The notes under the pieces: generated by a model | What the model saw: only the letters and a program-made list of their open reading frames with translations | Told to the model about the DNA's origin: nothing | Database searches by the model: none | Shown here: piece after piece, positions 22,528 to 33,429 of the stretch | Position numbering within the stretch: the stretch's first letter is position 1 | How the letters are laid out: each line of letters begins with the position of its first letter | Source: Termitomyces sp. T153 | Lineage: Eukaryota > Basidiomycota > Agaricomycetes > Agaricales > Lyophyllaceae | DNA length: 64,000 nt | Assembly: GCA_018296165.2 (NCBI GenBank) | Contig: JACKQL020000057.1 | Coordinates: forward strand, 62,001 to 126,000 | Direction: 5' to 3' | Program-made: the position numbers and the translations under genes

Positions 22528-22995
22528 GGCCCTCCCACAGCTGTGGAACTAGCCCTGACCCCCTCTGCACCTGTTCCTGCAGCTCTAGTGACCCTACAGC
22601 CACAGATTCTGCATCTGGTGCTACCAGACACATACAATGGTGCCCGCTCTAGCAGGGAGCAATTCCTGCAGTCCTGCCTCACCAATATCCACCTCAGTAG
22701 GGATGCCTTTGACTCTGATGCATTGAAAATAGCCTGGGTGCTGTTGTATATGAAGTTTGGACATGCCTCCACCTATGCACTGCAAGTTTTCTGTTGCTCT
22801 GGAGGCATTGGAAGTTTTCCAGACTGGGCTGCCTTTATGAAGGACTTCCATGCAGAGTTTTTCCCATTAGACCCTGCCAAGACCATAGCCTTGACACTAT
22901 ATGATAGAGAGCAATACAGGCAAGGAAAGCATACACTGGATGAGTACATTGACTTGTTCCAGGCTTTGGTCAAGGAGGCTGCTTACTCTGATAGC
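22528..22995 (+). pseudogene. gag: gag fragment of a further family A copy (A4)
   Basis: This is the longest open family A gag piece. It reads PPTAVELALTPSAPVPAALV, LPDTYNGARSSREQFLQSCL, IHLSRDAFDSDALKIAWVLLYMK, then FPDWAAFMKDFHAEFFPLDP and YDREQYRQGKHTLDEYIDLFQALVKEAAYSDS. This is a retrotransposon capsid core with only the 3' end missing. It is open across about 150 codons and shows what the family's gag looked like. It is cut at 22995 by the LTR of E0. Confidence 0.85.
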
Positions 22996-24139
22996 TGTCA
23001 GGTTCTGCTGACCATGGGGGCTCAGCTACACTGGGTGAGTCCTTACCAGGCAGATGTGATTCCCTGCACTGACAACTGGGCATGTGGAGGTGTCCCAAAC
23101 ACTGGGGACTTGTGAGGATAGTTGGTGGAGATTGATCTGAGCAAGTCTGGGGATGTCCAGAGGAGTAGGGGGTGAGCTGCGGAAAGGGGGACAGGCTTGG
23201 TGGGGTTCAGGCATAAGTCCATTTGCGAGTATTGCAGGTGTGGAGGAGTCAGAGGCTATGCAAGTGATGGAAGCAGAGCTGGAGTTTGATGGGGGATCAA
23301 TGGAGGTGGATAGAGTTTGGAGCTGAGTGTGCAGCAGGGTCCAGAGTTGATTGAAAGAGTGTCAGGGATTTGTAACTGTAATTGCGGGGTTCATGAAGAT
23401 GTTAAAGGTTGGGAGAGATAGGAACACGATGGACGGATAAAACAAGATGAGACAGAGTCAAATGAAATGAGACGGAGTCAAGATGAGGTTGAGATGAGAA
23501 CAAGAATAGATTCAGGTGGAGATACAAAACAATAACAAAAATGATAATGGAATAGAGATGGGACAAGACTGAGAGACTGAGAGTAAGAAAATGGGACATG
23601 GAACACAAAACACAAGAGAGAAACAATCAGACCATAGGTAACGTTAAGCAATATCAAGACTAGAGTACAAAGAGCTACTCTATGTCTTATATACTGACTA
23701 CTAGAGAGCTCCAGGGAATGTCAGCTGTGGTGGTGGGGCTTGGTGGAGCTTGGTGGAGTCGATGGGTGTCAGTTATGATCAGAGGGCAGGCTGTGTTGAT
23801 ATGTTGATGGGATCAATTGGTGATGTGGGCTGTTCCAAGGTTGTCATGATACTTGAAAGTAAGTTGGAGGAACCAGGTTGTTGAGTTGATGACGTGTAAT
23901 GGGGTCAGGCATGGTGGGGAAATGGTCCCAGGGGCTCAGGAGATCTAGGGGAAGCATTGTTGACTGCAGGGAAGATGTTAGAGTTGGCCAGGAGGCCATC
24001 AGAATTAGCTGAAGATGCATTGGAGTTAGCTGGAGTAGGTGTGGAGCACTGTGGAAGTTTGGCGAGGCATCGGAGGAGGTTCTGGGGGGGTGGGGGGTCA
24101 TTGGATGATGTGTGGGGGTCCAGGGAATGGGTCATGACA
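22996..24139 (-). repeat. 3' LTR of E0
   Basis: It runs from TGTCAGGTTCTGC (left) to GGTCATGACA (right), the minus-strand image of TGTCATGACC...GCAGAACCTGACA. It aligns with 29207-30349 throughout; differences I noted are mostly CG versus TG/CA. Being a near-identical pair, the two LTRs support a single insertion event. Confidence 0.85.
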
Positions 24140-24229
24140 TCACCCCCCCTTTTAACGTCAAGACCCTTGAGATGCGGGGTGCAGGTCAGGGATTGGTGGG
24201 GGCATGGGAGTCAAAGCCAAGTAATATTG

Positions 24230-25942
24230 ATCAATCCGCAGTGAGTGATAGCAGTGTGGGAGGCAAAGTTGAAGCATGGTTGCTGCTTCATCAGGGGGTT
24301 CTTCCCAATCAGTTAAAAGACTTGGACATACTCTAGGGTTCCTCAAAAATTTCTTCTATGTCCTCCTCTGATCAATTAGCTCAAGGTGGTGGTGTACAAT
24401 AGCAAGGGGGAGGAGTTTGAGCATCAGTGTTGGGTCAGTGCCATGTACTGGGGTCATAAGTAGTGTCTACCTATTTTCTTGGATTAATTGACAGAGCCCT
24501 GCAGGGTGGGTCATGATAGTGTTGGGCTCTTCTGGGGGCTCTACTCAAGAGAGAGGCTCAGGACGGACTAGAGTTTGTCCCGCAGAGTCAAGTTTGGCAG
24601 CAGGGGGCAGGGAGGGAGTTCCACAGGTGCAGCAAGTTCTGCAGGTGGAGGTGATGGCAGAGGAGTTTGCAAGGGCGTTAGCATGAGCTCGGGGCCCCCC
24701 AACGCTGGAGTGGTGTTTGAACCAGACTCTGGTAATTTTTAAGCCCTTTTGGTTGTGTTTACTGATTGTTTGGTTGTAGTGTACCCTTTGTGCTTGGTGG
24801 GGCAAGCTGTGCGAATTCGATGGGCCCTCTGCAGGCTCATGACATAACACCTCTGTGTGCCTTCCATGCTGTGCAAGGCATGAGAAGTGCTCGATTTTGT
24901 TGGAGTGGCGGGTGGCATGCATTGCCACAGAGCAGGGGTGGGACAAGGGTTGGGTGTGGGGGCAACTAGGTGAGGCACGGAAGGCCAGGGTGTCAGGAGA
25001 GAGGAGTGTGGGATGACCTGTGGGGAGGGCAGGACCTTCACGGGGTGGGCAGAGGGAGGGGGTGCTGGCGGTGGTGGGTAAGGGGAAGCGGAGAGCCCCC
25101 CTGCTGTTGGAGGTGAGGCCCAGCAAGAGGCCACAGGGACACAAGTTAATGGCGGGGCCTCACTTTTACTCTTCTACCTTGGGCATGCCATTGGAATAGG
25201 CTTCAAGTTCCTCAGAGCCCCTGCTTTCCATCATGGAGGTTTTCCTACATCGGCAGGTAGAGGCTTTGACAACAGTGTTGATGGCGCAAGAGAGGGAGCT
25301 CTGACAGGTATTGGAGAATCTGGACACAGCACAGAGGGAGAAGGGGGCACTGCAGTGGGAGCAGGACACTTTGGTGCAAGTAGTGATGGAGTGGGCATTG
25401 GAGGTGCAGGGTTTGCAGGAGCATCTGACACAGTGGGAGGTACAACCCATGGAGGTGGCAGAGGGGCAGCAGGTGGCATCAGAGGGTGGTTTGTTGCAGA
25501 TGGAGCTGGAGGCAGCAGAGCAGAGGGAGAATTGGCTGGCCAGTGAGGCCGCCTCGGGCCATGCAGGGGTCCTCCATAAGTGTCTCCCCAGTTCTCCATT
25601 TTGTTGCTAACAAGTTTTCTTTGGTTAGGCTGGGTGTGGGAGCACCAAGTTCTCCTGGACAGTGCCTCTGTGGCACTGGCATTGATCCAAGATGGGTTGA
25701 CACAGATGTCCATGGATTACCCTCCAGAGCTTCAGCAGAGGATGGTGAGGATGGGGAGGTTGCTGGTGGGGCATCGGCGGTGCAATGCAGTGGCCCCAGG
25801 GTCATGGAGAGAGGTGGTAGTGGATGCAGGGGAGGCCTTGCCAGGGTTGGCGGAGGTTCTAGCAGTGGTGCAGGCCCAAATGGAGATCTATTTGGAGATT
25901 GGGGAGGAAGGGAGGGGGTTTCCCAAGGGGGGGAGGGGTTGA
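24230..25942 (+). pseudogene. Antisense Zn2Cys6-like coiled-coil gene of E0
   Basis: This copy lies on the plus strand, opposite to E0. The head reads GGKVEAWLLLHQGVLPNQLKDLDIL (near 24258-24336). An intron of about 48 bp (24732-24779, donor now GTAATT, acceptor TTGTAG) precedes CTLCAWWGKLC (CX2CX6C) and, 15 residues on, CLPCCARHEKC (24780-24890). EWRVACIATEQGWDK follows, then a GKRRAPLLLEVRPSKRP basic stretch. A long Gln/Glu-rich coiled coil (25230-25560) follows. A second intron (25576-25628) has CTAAC at 25607 and its donor GTAAGT mutated to ATAAGT. The C-terminal block ELQQRMVRMGRLLVGHRR...GSWREVVVDAGEALPGLAEVL ends at a stop at 25942. A few TGA/TAG codons interrupt it. Confidence 0.7.
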
Positions 25943-28900
25943 GGGAGCAGTTGGACTCTGTCCTCTTGTTGTTCTGTGCCCCATTGCCTACCCTCTTTTT
26001 GTTGTATTATATCATGGTCAATTCAATTCTGGTTGATGCTCCTGGGCACATGTGGTGAGCTTTAGTGTGTGTGAGAGTAAGTAAAAACATGCAGGGGTGT
26101 GGGTAGGAGTTGAATTCCTAGTAAGTTCAGAGGCAGGGGTTAAGCCCCTTGTTTGCCATCTGTGTTGGCTAGTCCTGGGGTCATTGTGGGACTTGGTGGA
26201 GTATTGTGGGAGGGAGTCCCAAGGCTTGACAGGGTGTGGGAGGTCCTTCTGCAGGGTTCCATCATGCTTTGGGGTGTTGACAGCAGCATTGTTGGGCTTG
26301 GCCCTCAGGGTTTTGGAACCAAGTTGTAGAGGCTGTCCCCTATCTGCAGTGGGGTCAAGCATTGTGCTGGTTAGGGGGGGTGGACCTCCAAATCTTTGGA
26401 GTGCACTTGATAGTGGCTAGTGGTTTTGATTTTTCTGTTGGTGTGGCTTGCAGAGGGGCAGAGGCCTTCTGGTGGATTGACTCTTGGTGGCATAGAAGTG
26501 TGGTCCTGATGTGAGGTGGTCCTTGTAATAGTTTGTTGGGGGCCTGTTCCACAGGCCAGCTATGCTGTAGGTTGGATTAGTGTGGGTGCAGAGGTACTCC
26601 CTTAGGGTGGGTGTCACCATCCTTTGGTTGTTGGTGTCCCGGCTTCATGTTTTAGTGGGTTTGCATATGGTGGGGGTTTGTCAAGCTCTGGAGTATTGTA
26701 TTTTGTTGGAGGTGTACTGGGTTCAGGCCTTGCTGTGCTCTGGAGTGTTGGCTCTGGTTGAGGTTGCACTCTGGAGTATTGTGTTTAGGGATGGGTGTGC
26801 TCAGGTGGTGTTTTGGTGTGCTCCGGAGTGTCATTGATGAGGGGGCAGGATTTGGGGTAGCCAGTCTCAATGAGTTTCTTCTGGTCCAGAGTTGAGGTTT
26901 GTAAGTTCTAGGCCATTTACATGACCTTGCTCTCCATTCCTGGCCAAGAGTAAGTCCAGAGACAGTTAGAGAAGTCTTATGTAGTTCTGTCATTCTCTAG
27001 AACTTGAGGTGCTGCCTGGGTTGAATTGGTGGAGGCCTCTTTTTGGTGGAGGCAGCACAGAGTTTGGTTGGTGACTGTCCTGTCCTAGCGGAGGGGCTCC
27101 AGAGTGAGGGGAAGTTTTGGAGGCTGTCATCCCATGGGTTATTCCTCTTGAGGTAGGTAGTTCTTTTGGTGGAGTTGTGTTGGGGGACTGTATTGAGGGC
27201 CTAAGGGTTACTGATTTGTTGGCAGAGTGTGTGGAGCCAGTGCTACAAAGGCAGTGTGGGGGTTGGAGTCATGGAGTTTGGTGGTCTTTTGTCCCTTCCC
27301 AGGGCAGAGCTGGTAATGGAGTGGTGTGAGGGTTGGCAGAGTGTTGGCCTTACTGGTGGAGCTCTTTTATGCTTGGTGAGTCAGGGCAGAGTTAGTTTGG
27401 GGTGAGCTCAAGGCTTCAGTCAGCGGCTTTTGTCCTTTCCCAGGGCAGAGCTAGCAGCAGAGGCGGTGGGGGGTTGGTGAAGTGTCAACTTTACTGGTGG
27501 AGCTCTCTTGGTTTTGGTGGGACAGGGTGGGATTGGTCTAAGTGGTTGCAGGGTGTTGTCTCTTACATTTGTGCTCTGGAGTGGTCTGGAGGTCACTATG
27601 AATGGGGGTGGGGTAGGTCTTGGCACTGTGGGGTGGTCAACTAAGGTTCTGATCAGGGAAAAGGTGTTGCTTCTTTGGAAGGCATCAGTGGTTCCTTGAT
27701 TATCGGGGTGGAGTCAGAGGGGCCACCTCATCATTTTGGGCATCTGGGTCAATCTCCGTCAGTGTGGTTAGATTTTGCCAGGGGTTTTGCAGAATTTGGG
27801 GAAAAACTACTTGGGGGGTCCCAGAGTTTATTCTCTTGTTGGGAGAGGGGAGTGGTACAGTGGCAGGTCTGGGGCCCTGTGGGTGAGTTGCAGCATGTGA
27901 CACCCTTGCTGATGGGGCGGCACTTTCTTCAATGTCGAGTTGTCATTGGGAGGTTGTGGCCTCCTTTTAATGTTGATTTGGGATGAGTAGCAACAGGGGG
28001 AAAAACTAATCGCTTCTTATGGGAGGCATCAGCAATTTCAGGGCACTCTGGAGAAACTACTTCATATGGGGTTTGTTTCTAGGTGCTCCAGTGGTGTGGT
28101 CCCAGTTTGATAGACATCTCCCAGTGTATGGGCAGGGTTTTGCAGAGTTGTTATCCAGCAATTTGTGATTGCAGGGTGAGTGCTGCAGGGCATTGTCATT
28201 TTGGTTGGCATTGTAGTTCTCTTGAGTTGGATGTCAGAGTTGGGGCAGGGGCCCCAGAGTAGTAGTGCCAGAGTCCAGAGTTGTGTGGGAGGGCTTCAGA
28301 GTGGCTCAGAGGAGTTGGTCAGGGTGGCCTTGACCTGGCATGGCATTATTTGAACCATCAAGCTCACTTGAGTTGCTTAGCGGGCAAGCCCTCCAGGGAC
28401 ATCAGAGCATATGTTCTTTATTGTTGGGGGGTTTTTGGAGCTTTGAGAGGGTTGATTGATGATTTCAGGGGTGATGGTGGGGCTTCTCCCTTCTTTATGT
28501 GAACCATGTCAGTGAGTTCAGAGTATTCTGGGGAACTACTTTGCATGGGATCCTCTTTTCCCTATAGTTTGTTCTGGTGGGGCAACTCCAATGCTGGGGT
28601 TTCTTTTGCTGGGGGTGGCATAGTTTGGTGGCAGAGTTCTTGTCTGATGGCGGTGTGCAGAGGGGGTTGCCATTGAATGTTTTTAATGTCAGAGGTTTCG
28701 GATCAAATGGGAGAAGTTGTCAACATAGTGGGCAAGGGTTCCGGAGTAGTCACAGGAGTGCCCAGAGTGGTCCCTTATTGCAAGTTGGGGCATTGTGATT
28801 CATCTGGGTGGCTTTGTGGAGGCTGAGGGGGTGCTTTTGGAGAAGTTTGTTGATCATTGGGTCAAATTATTGCCAGGGTTTAGTGTGCTGCTTTTGGTGA

Positions 28901-29193
28901 CATTGGGGTTGACCTTTGCAGGAGAGCGGAGCTGGTGGAGAGGGTGGGGGAAGGGTGGGGTGGTCTGTGGGGGTGGTGTAGGGTTGGGTGTCCATGGAGA
29001 GAGCCATTGTATGGGTGTAACTGGAGTAGAAGGGATGTTTGGTGTCAGGTCTGCAACTCAATGTGCCTTGGCAAATTGGGCAGGGCCATATGAATCATAA
29101 GGGTTTCCAGGCATGGGTCAACTATAGACATTGGAAGTGTTTGGCAAACGTGTGTGCAGAGCTGACATGGACATCACAAATGGGGTAAGGTAG
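25943..29193. other. Interior of E0 without recognisable pol
   Basis: About 3.2 kb. 25943-26140 is the shared sequence between pol end and antisense gene end. The rest has only short frames in all six phases, and I recognise no RT, RNase H or integrase motif. The first codons next to the primer site (minus strand, from about 29180) still resemble a B gag start (MSMSALHTR, then VYSxPMPGNPYDSY). Near 28060-28010 the minus strand has a copy of the pre-RT linker (EVVSPEC, then KIADAS). Motifs related to CTCCRGAG recur near 26690-26830. Confidence 0.6.
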
Positions 29194-30349
29194 AGTCTTG
29201 ATATTATGTCAGGTTCTGCTGACTATAGGGGCTCAGCTACACTGGGTGAGTCCTTACCAGGCAGATGTGATTCCCTGCACTGACAACTGGGCATGCAGAG
29301 GTGTCCCAAAACACTGGGGACTTGTGAGGATAGTTGGTGGAGATTGATCCAAGCAAGTCTGGGGATGTCTAGAGGAGTAGGGAGCAAGCTGTGGGAAGGG
29401 GGATGGGCTTGGCAGGATTCAGGCATAAGTCCGTATATGAGTATTGTAGGTGCGGAGAAGTCAGAGGCTACGTGAGTGATGAGAGCAGAGCCAGAGTTTG
29501 ATGGGGGATCAATGGAGGTGGATATAGTTTGGGACTGAGCATGCAGTGAGGTCCAGAGTTGGTTAAAGAGTGTTAGGGATTCATAACCATAATTGCAGGG
29601 TTTGTGAAGACGTTAAAGGTTGGGAGAGATAAGAACACAATGAACAGATCAAATGAGATGAGACAGAGTCAAACAAAACAAGATGGAGTTGAGATGAGGT
29701 TGAGATGAGAACAAGAATAGATTCAGGCGGAGATACAAAATGATAACAAAAACAATAATAAAATAGAGATGGAACAAGACTGGGAGACTGAGAGTAAGAA
29801 AATGGGACATGGAACACAAAACATGAGAGAAAAACAATCAGACTATAGGTAACGTTAAGCAATATCAAGACTAGAGTACAAAGAGCTAATCTATGTCTTA
29901 TATACTGACTACTAGAGAGCTCCAGGGGATGTCAGCTGCGGTGGTGGGGCTTGGTGGAGCTTGGTGGAGTCGATGGGTGTCAGTTATGATCAGAGGGCAG
30001 GCCACATTGATATGTTGATGGGATCAATTGGTGATGCAGGCCATTCTAAGGTCATTGTGATACTTCAAAGTAAGTCGGAGGAACCAGGGTGTTGAGTTGA
30101 TGACATGTAATGGGGTCAGGCATGGTGGGGGAATGGTTCCAGGGGCTCAGGAGATCCAGGGGAAGTGTTGCTGACTGCGGGGAAGATGTCAGAGTTGGCC
30201 AGGGGGCCATCAGAGCTAGCCGAAGATGCGTCAGGTTAGCTGGAGTAGGCATGGAGCACTGTGGAAGTTTGGTAAGGCATTGGGGGAGGTTCTGGGGGGG
30301 TGAGAGGTCATTGGACAATGTGCAGGGTTCCAGGGAACAGGTCATGACA
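29194..30349 (-). repeat. Primer site and 5' LTR of E0
   Basis: The minus-strand primer site is TAATATCAAGACT (29206-29194), directly next to the LTR end at 29207. The matching AGTCTTGATATT is in the LTR at 29872-29861, about 30 nt after the TATATAA box (29905-29899, minus). The LTR spans 29207-30349. Confidence 0.85.
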
Positions 30350-31250
30350 GCACCACTAAGTTGAAGTTGAGGTCATCAAGACTGTTGCTAAGTTGTTGGT
30401 GATGATGAGAGAAAGAGCAATAAGAGATCTGAAGCTAGTAAGTGGAGAGCTAGTGAGGGGGAACAGTACTCTGTTCTCTGTTCTTTGGTCTCTATGTACA
30501 GGCAATATTGATACTGTTCATAGGTATAGTATAAGAAAGATAATATTAGTTGTTGCTAGCAATGGCATCTGCCAAAGTGTTCATGATACATACTGGATGT
30601 TAGTCTGGTAAACAAGAATACATATGTGATGCCAATATAATGCATAAAAATTGTCAATCACAAGAAAAGAGCATTTCTGATGTCAATACCTGAAGTGTAG
30701 ACACCATTCAAGTATGTTTGTAAGCCCAACAAGAAAAATGATAAATAAGTAAGAAATCACATGGCTTTCAATATATCTCTTTTTAGAGAGGAGGCCATGT
30801 TGTTGCCAGGTAATGTTGCTAGCAATTGTCACTATGAAAGGTCTTGGCCTTATCATTCTCAATCCCAAGTCCAGACTCCATGTGACATGGCTTGTGATCC
30901 ATAAATCTTGTGATCACTAAAAATTCCATGCATGGGCTACATCATTCCAGACCTTGGGGCTAGATCCCATGTGATAAGTGTTGTGACTTGTGCATGGTCA
31001 TGTGCAATATAGTCAGCTGCTGTCCAGTCAAAAATGCCAAAAACAGTGCTCAGTGACAAGTGGGTCTTATCATCCTCCCCTATGCTGAAATCTTGACTGC
31101 CCTCAGTCAACCCAAAGTCCTGTGATTGCTTGCATGGTCCATGCACCTAGAGAGGTAAGAATAAAAGTAGCTAGTGATTCAGCTGGACTTCATCAGTTCC
31201 CCTTCCCATCTCTTATCTGTCTACTTCCTCAGCAATCTTAATCTAATTGC
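30350..31250 (+). other. AT-rich flank upstream of the family C antisense gene
   Basis: No open frame of note and no family A or B sequence. Base composition is clearly more AT-rich than the neighbours. The last 100 bp look like a promoter and leader for the gene that starts at 31251: a GAATAAAAGT TATA-like site near 31151-31160 and a CT-rich stretch (31190-31235) before the ATG. It may contain the 3' LTR of element C, but I could not find a matching partner on the other side. Confidence 0.4.
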
Positions 31251-32837
31251 CATGTCCTCTGACCTTGCTTTCTAGCTTGAGAAGTGTGCTATGGCCCAGG
31301 CATTCCTTTTCTGTTGCACATGCTTCACTAACAACAAATCCTCAGTTGGCAGTCACTGCTATCTTCAAGATCTGGCTCTGATGATTTGAGACAGCTGGTA
31401 ATGGAATGGAGTGAGTAGAGTTGACAGTTGTTGACAAGGAGTGTTGGCAGCTATACAAGAAGTACAAGGGAGAGGATTGGATAAGAGAGTTTGACAAGCA
31501 TTTTGTAAGTTCTTCTTTTTGCTTTCTGAGTGACAATGTTAATGCTTTCACTAGCCTCCTCTTCTGCCTTCACTGGAGTTTCTGATGGAGGATTTGGAGG
31601 CTGGTATGATGGTGAGTTCCAGCAATGTTGCCAAGGCTAGCAATACTGCTAAGGTAACTTGAGCTCTTTGAGGACTTATCTCCAGATAACCAGTTTTTCT
31701 TTCAGCATCCACTGTACAAATTGTCAGTGATTCAAGATTTGTTTACCAACAAGTGGTTGGTCAGACTCTTGCACTAGTGAAAGGCCTCAACAGTGGTAGA
31801 TACTGGTATGGGTGTGGGAGTAGTGCTGAAGAAGGCAGAGAGGAAGTCAATGGTGTTGTCTGAGAAGAGGCAAGCATTCAAAGAGAGGCAGGGAGCAGTA
31901 AGTTCTTAGCAGTCATTGCCAACACAGTTGCTAACAACTTTGAAAAGTGTGACAACTGCTAATTGGAGAACAACCCAGAAGGGTGCTGGTATTTCACTGG
32001 TGCCCAGCTGTGCTATTGCTGCAATAGCACAAAGAAAGGGTGCTTGTATAGTGGTAAGTCATCAAGGAGTATTGTGGCAAGTTTGTGAAGAAGATAGTGG
32101 CAAGAGCAGCCTTAGTGCAATAGGCCAGGTTTTTGTGGAGCAGCAGAGGGAGTTAGTGGCAAAAGGTGAGCCAATTCAGGTCAAGCATTCCAGCTTGAAC
32201 CTGCCAATGTTGGAGGATGGGACAGTAGTAGGAGGCAGTGCAGTCACTAAGGGGAAGTGTCAGGAAAAGAGTCAAGGGGTGGTGGAGAGTGAGAACAATG
32301 CTAGCAATAAGGAGAGCACTAGCAATAGCAATAATAGCAACAATGTACCTCTGTCATGTAAACAAGTGGCAAGTCCAGCATCAGTCACTTCAACTAAGCA
32401 ACAAAAGACTGTTGGTAGTGAGGGGAGAAGGAGGTTGAGGATGTAGAGATGAGAGAGAGCACCCCCTTGGCAACAGTCACTGAGGTAGAAGTAGAGCAAG
32501 AGGTTGGGGAAAAGGAGGCAATGGTAATGGAGGAGAATGAGGAGAGCAATGAGGAGACTTGAGTTTGTCAATGTGTAAGTTCTTTCTTTTGCTAGTCAAC
32601 ATTTGCTAATCATATTGCTAGGGTGCCTGGACCAGTACACTGCTGCAACAGGTTGGTGACAATGAGCTAGAGTGGCTGAGGAAAGACCTAGCCTTGTCAA
32701 CACTGCATATGTCAGCAACATTGCTGAGAGAGTACAACAAGAGGGTAGCAGAGATGGAGAAGTGGTTCCAGAGGGAGTTGGAGAGGGTAAGAGAGGAGTT
32801 GTTGGAGGCAAGAGCAAGGTTCTCTGTTGTGAAGTGA
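31251..32837 (+). pseudogene. Spliced Zn2Cys6-like coiled-coil gene of family C
   Basis: A multi-exon gene convergent with family C pol. A proposed start is ATG at 31251 (MSSDLA, then a TAG). The exon 1 end reads VVDKECWQLYKKYKGEDWIREFDKHF, open to a GTAAGT at 31505. Introns: 31505-31554, 31654-31705, 31898-31947 and 32575-32621, all GT...AG and 47-52 bp, several with CTAAC/CTAAT-like branch sites. Exon 2 is 99 bp and fully open. Exon 4 begins with Cys: CDNC, X8, C, X8, then CYCCNSTKKGC, a Zn2Cys6-like layout. The last exon (32622-32837) is open to its TGA and is strongly coiled coil (LREYNKRVAEMEKWFQRELE). Exons 1, 3 and 4 contain stops. Confidence 0.6.
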
Positions 32838-33079
32838 TTGCTAGCAACTGTAGCAGGATATCAGGGTGACTGTCAAGCCTTCCTGGCTTGGCAGGAGGAG
32901 AATGGAGTTGGCTAGGTGGACTAGGAGGAGGGAGAGATGGAGGAGATGCCTAGCAATGATGCAGACCTCAATGCTTAGCAACAGCTGCTCCCTATGTATA
33001 TATTTTTCATTATCAGCTTGTAATATGGACACAGACTAGCCTCCTTGAGGGGCTTTGTAGCTTTTGTATTTTGTAAACT

Positions 33080-33095
33080 GGCCCCTTAAGGGGCC
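33080..33095. terminator. Perfect 16-bp palindrome between convergent genes
   Basis: GGCCCCTTAAGGGGCC reads the same on both strands. It lies about 240 bp after the stop of the plus-strand gene and about 335 bp after the end of the minus-strand integrase. A weaker palindrome (AGCCTCCTTGAGGGGCT) is just upstream near 33038-33055. A role as shared 3'-end signal is only a guess from position. Confidence 0.35.
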
Positions 33096-33429
33096 CAAGA
33101 AAATATAACATATTGCAACAGATCAGAAAAAGTAAGAGAGACAACATAAGATCAAAGGCAGGGAGTAGAAGCAAAGGTCAATTACTCATTACACACTAGA
33201 GATTGTTGCTTGTCACTAGCAACAATGGGGGAAATGCTCAGTAGATCATCATGGCATGAAAACCTCCAAAGGCATGCCAAGTGCTAGCAACAAACAGCCA
33301 AGCATTGCATCAAAAGCAAAAAGATTGTAATGAAAATGAAGTATAACATGATAAAAGAATAGCAAAATAAAAGACTTAATGTTTTTGTAAGATATATGAT
33401 GGTTTTTCTGAATAGTTAGTGAATGATTT

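Larger units (their letters stand above)
22996..30349 (-). mobile_element. Family B2 element E0 (minus strand, two LTRs)
   Basis: Two B LTRs of nearly equal length in the same orientation (22996-24139 and 29207-30349) enclose 24140-29206. Next to the right LTR is a primer site (29206-29194), and next to the left one a polypurine tract (minus strand, 24155-24140). The interior has no recognisable RT, RNase H or integrase on either strand, but it has the antisense gene on the plus strand. The flanking 5-mers, ATAGC and GCACC, do not match, so one flank has been rearranged. It belongs to the same non-autonomous group as E1 and E2. Confidence 0.8.

Noticed and set aside
24545..25144. 199-codon minus-strand frame at 24545-25144
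   Set aside because: It is the shadow of the zinc-cluster exon of the E0 antisense gene; the plus strand has the conserved cysteines and introns.
22991..30354. Target-site copy for E0
   Set aside because: The flanking 5-mers are ATAGC and GCACC and do not match; the left side is A gag and the right side is unrelated, so one flank has been lost.
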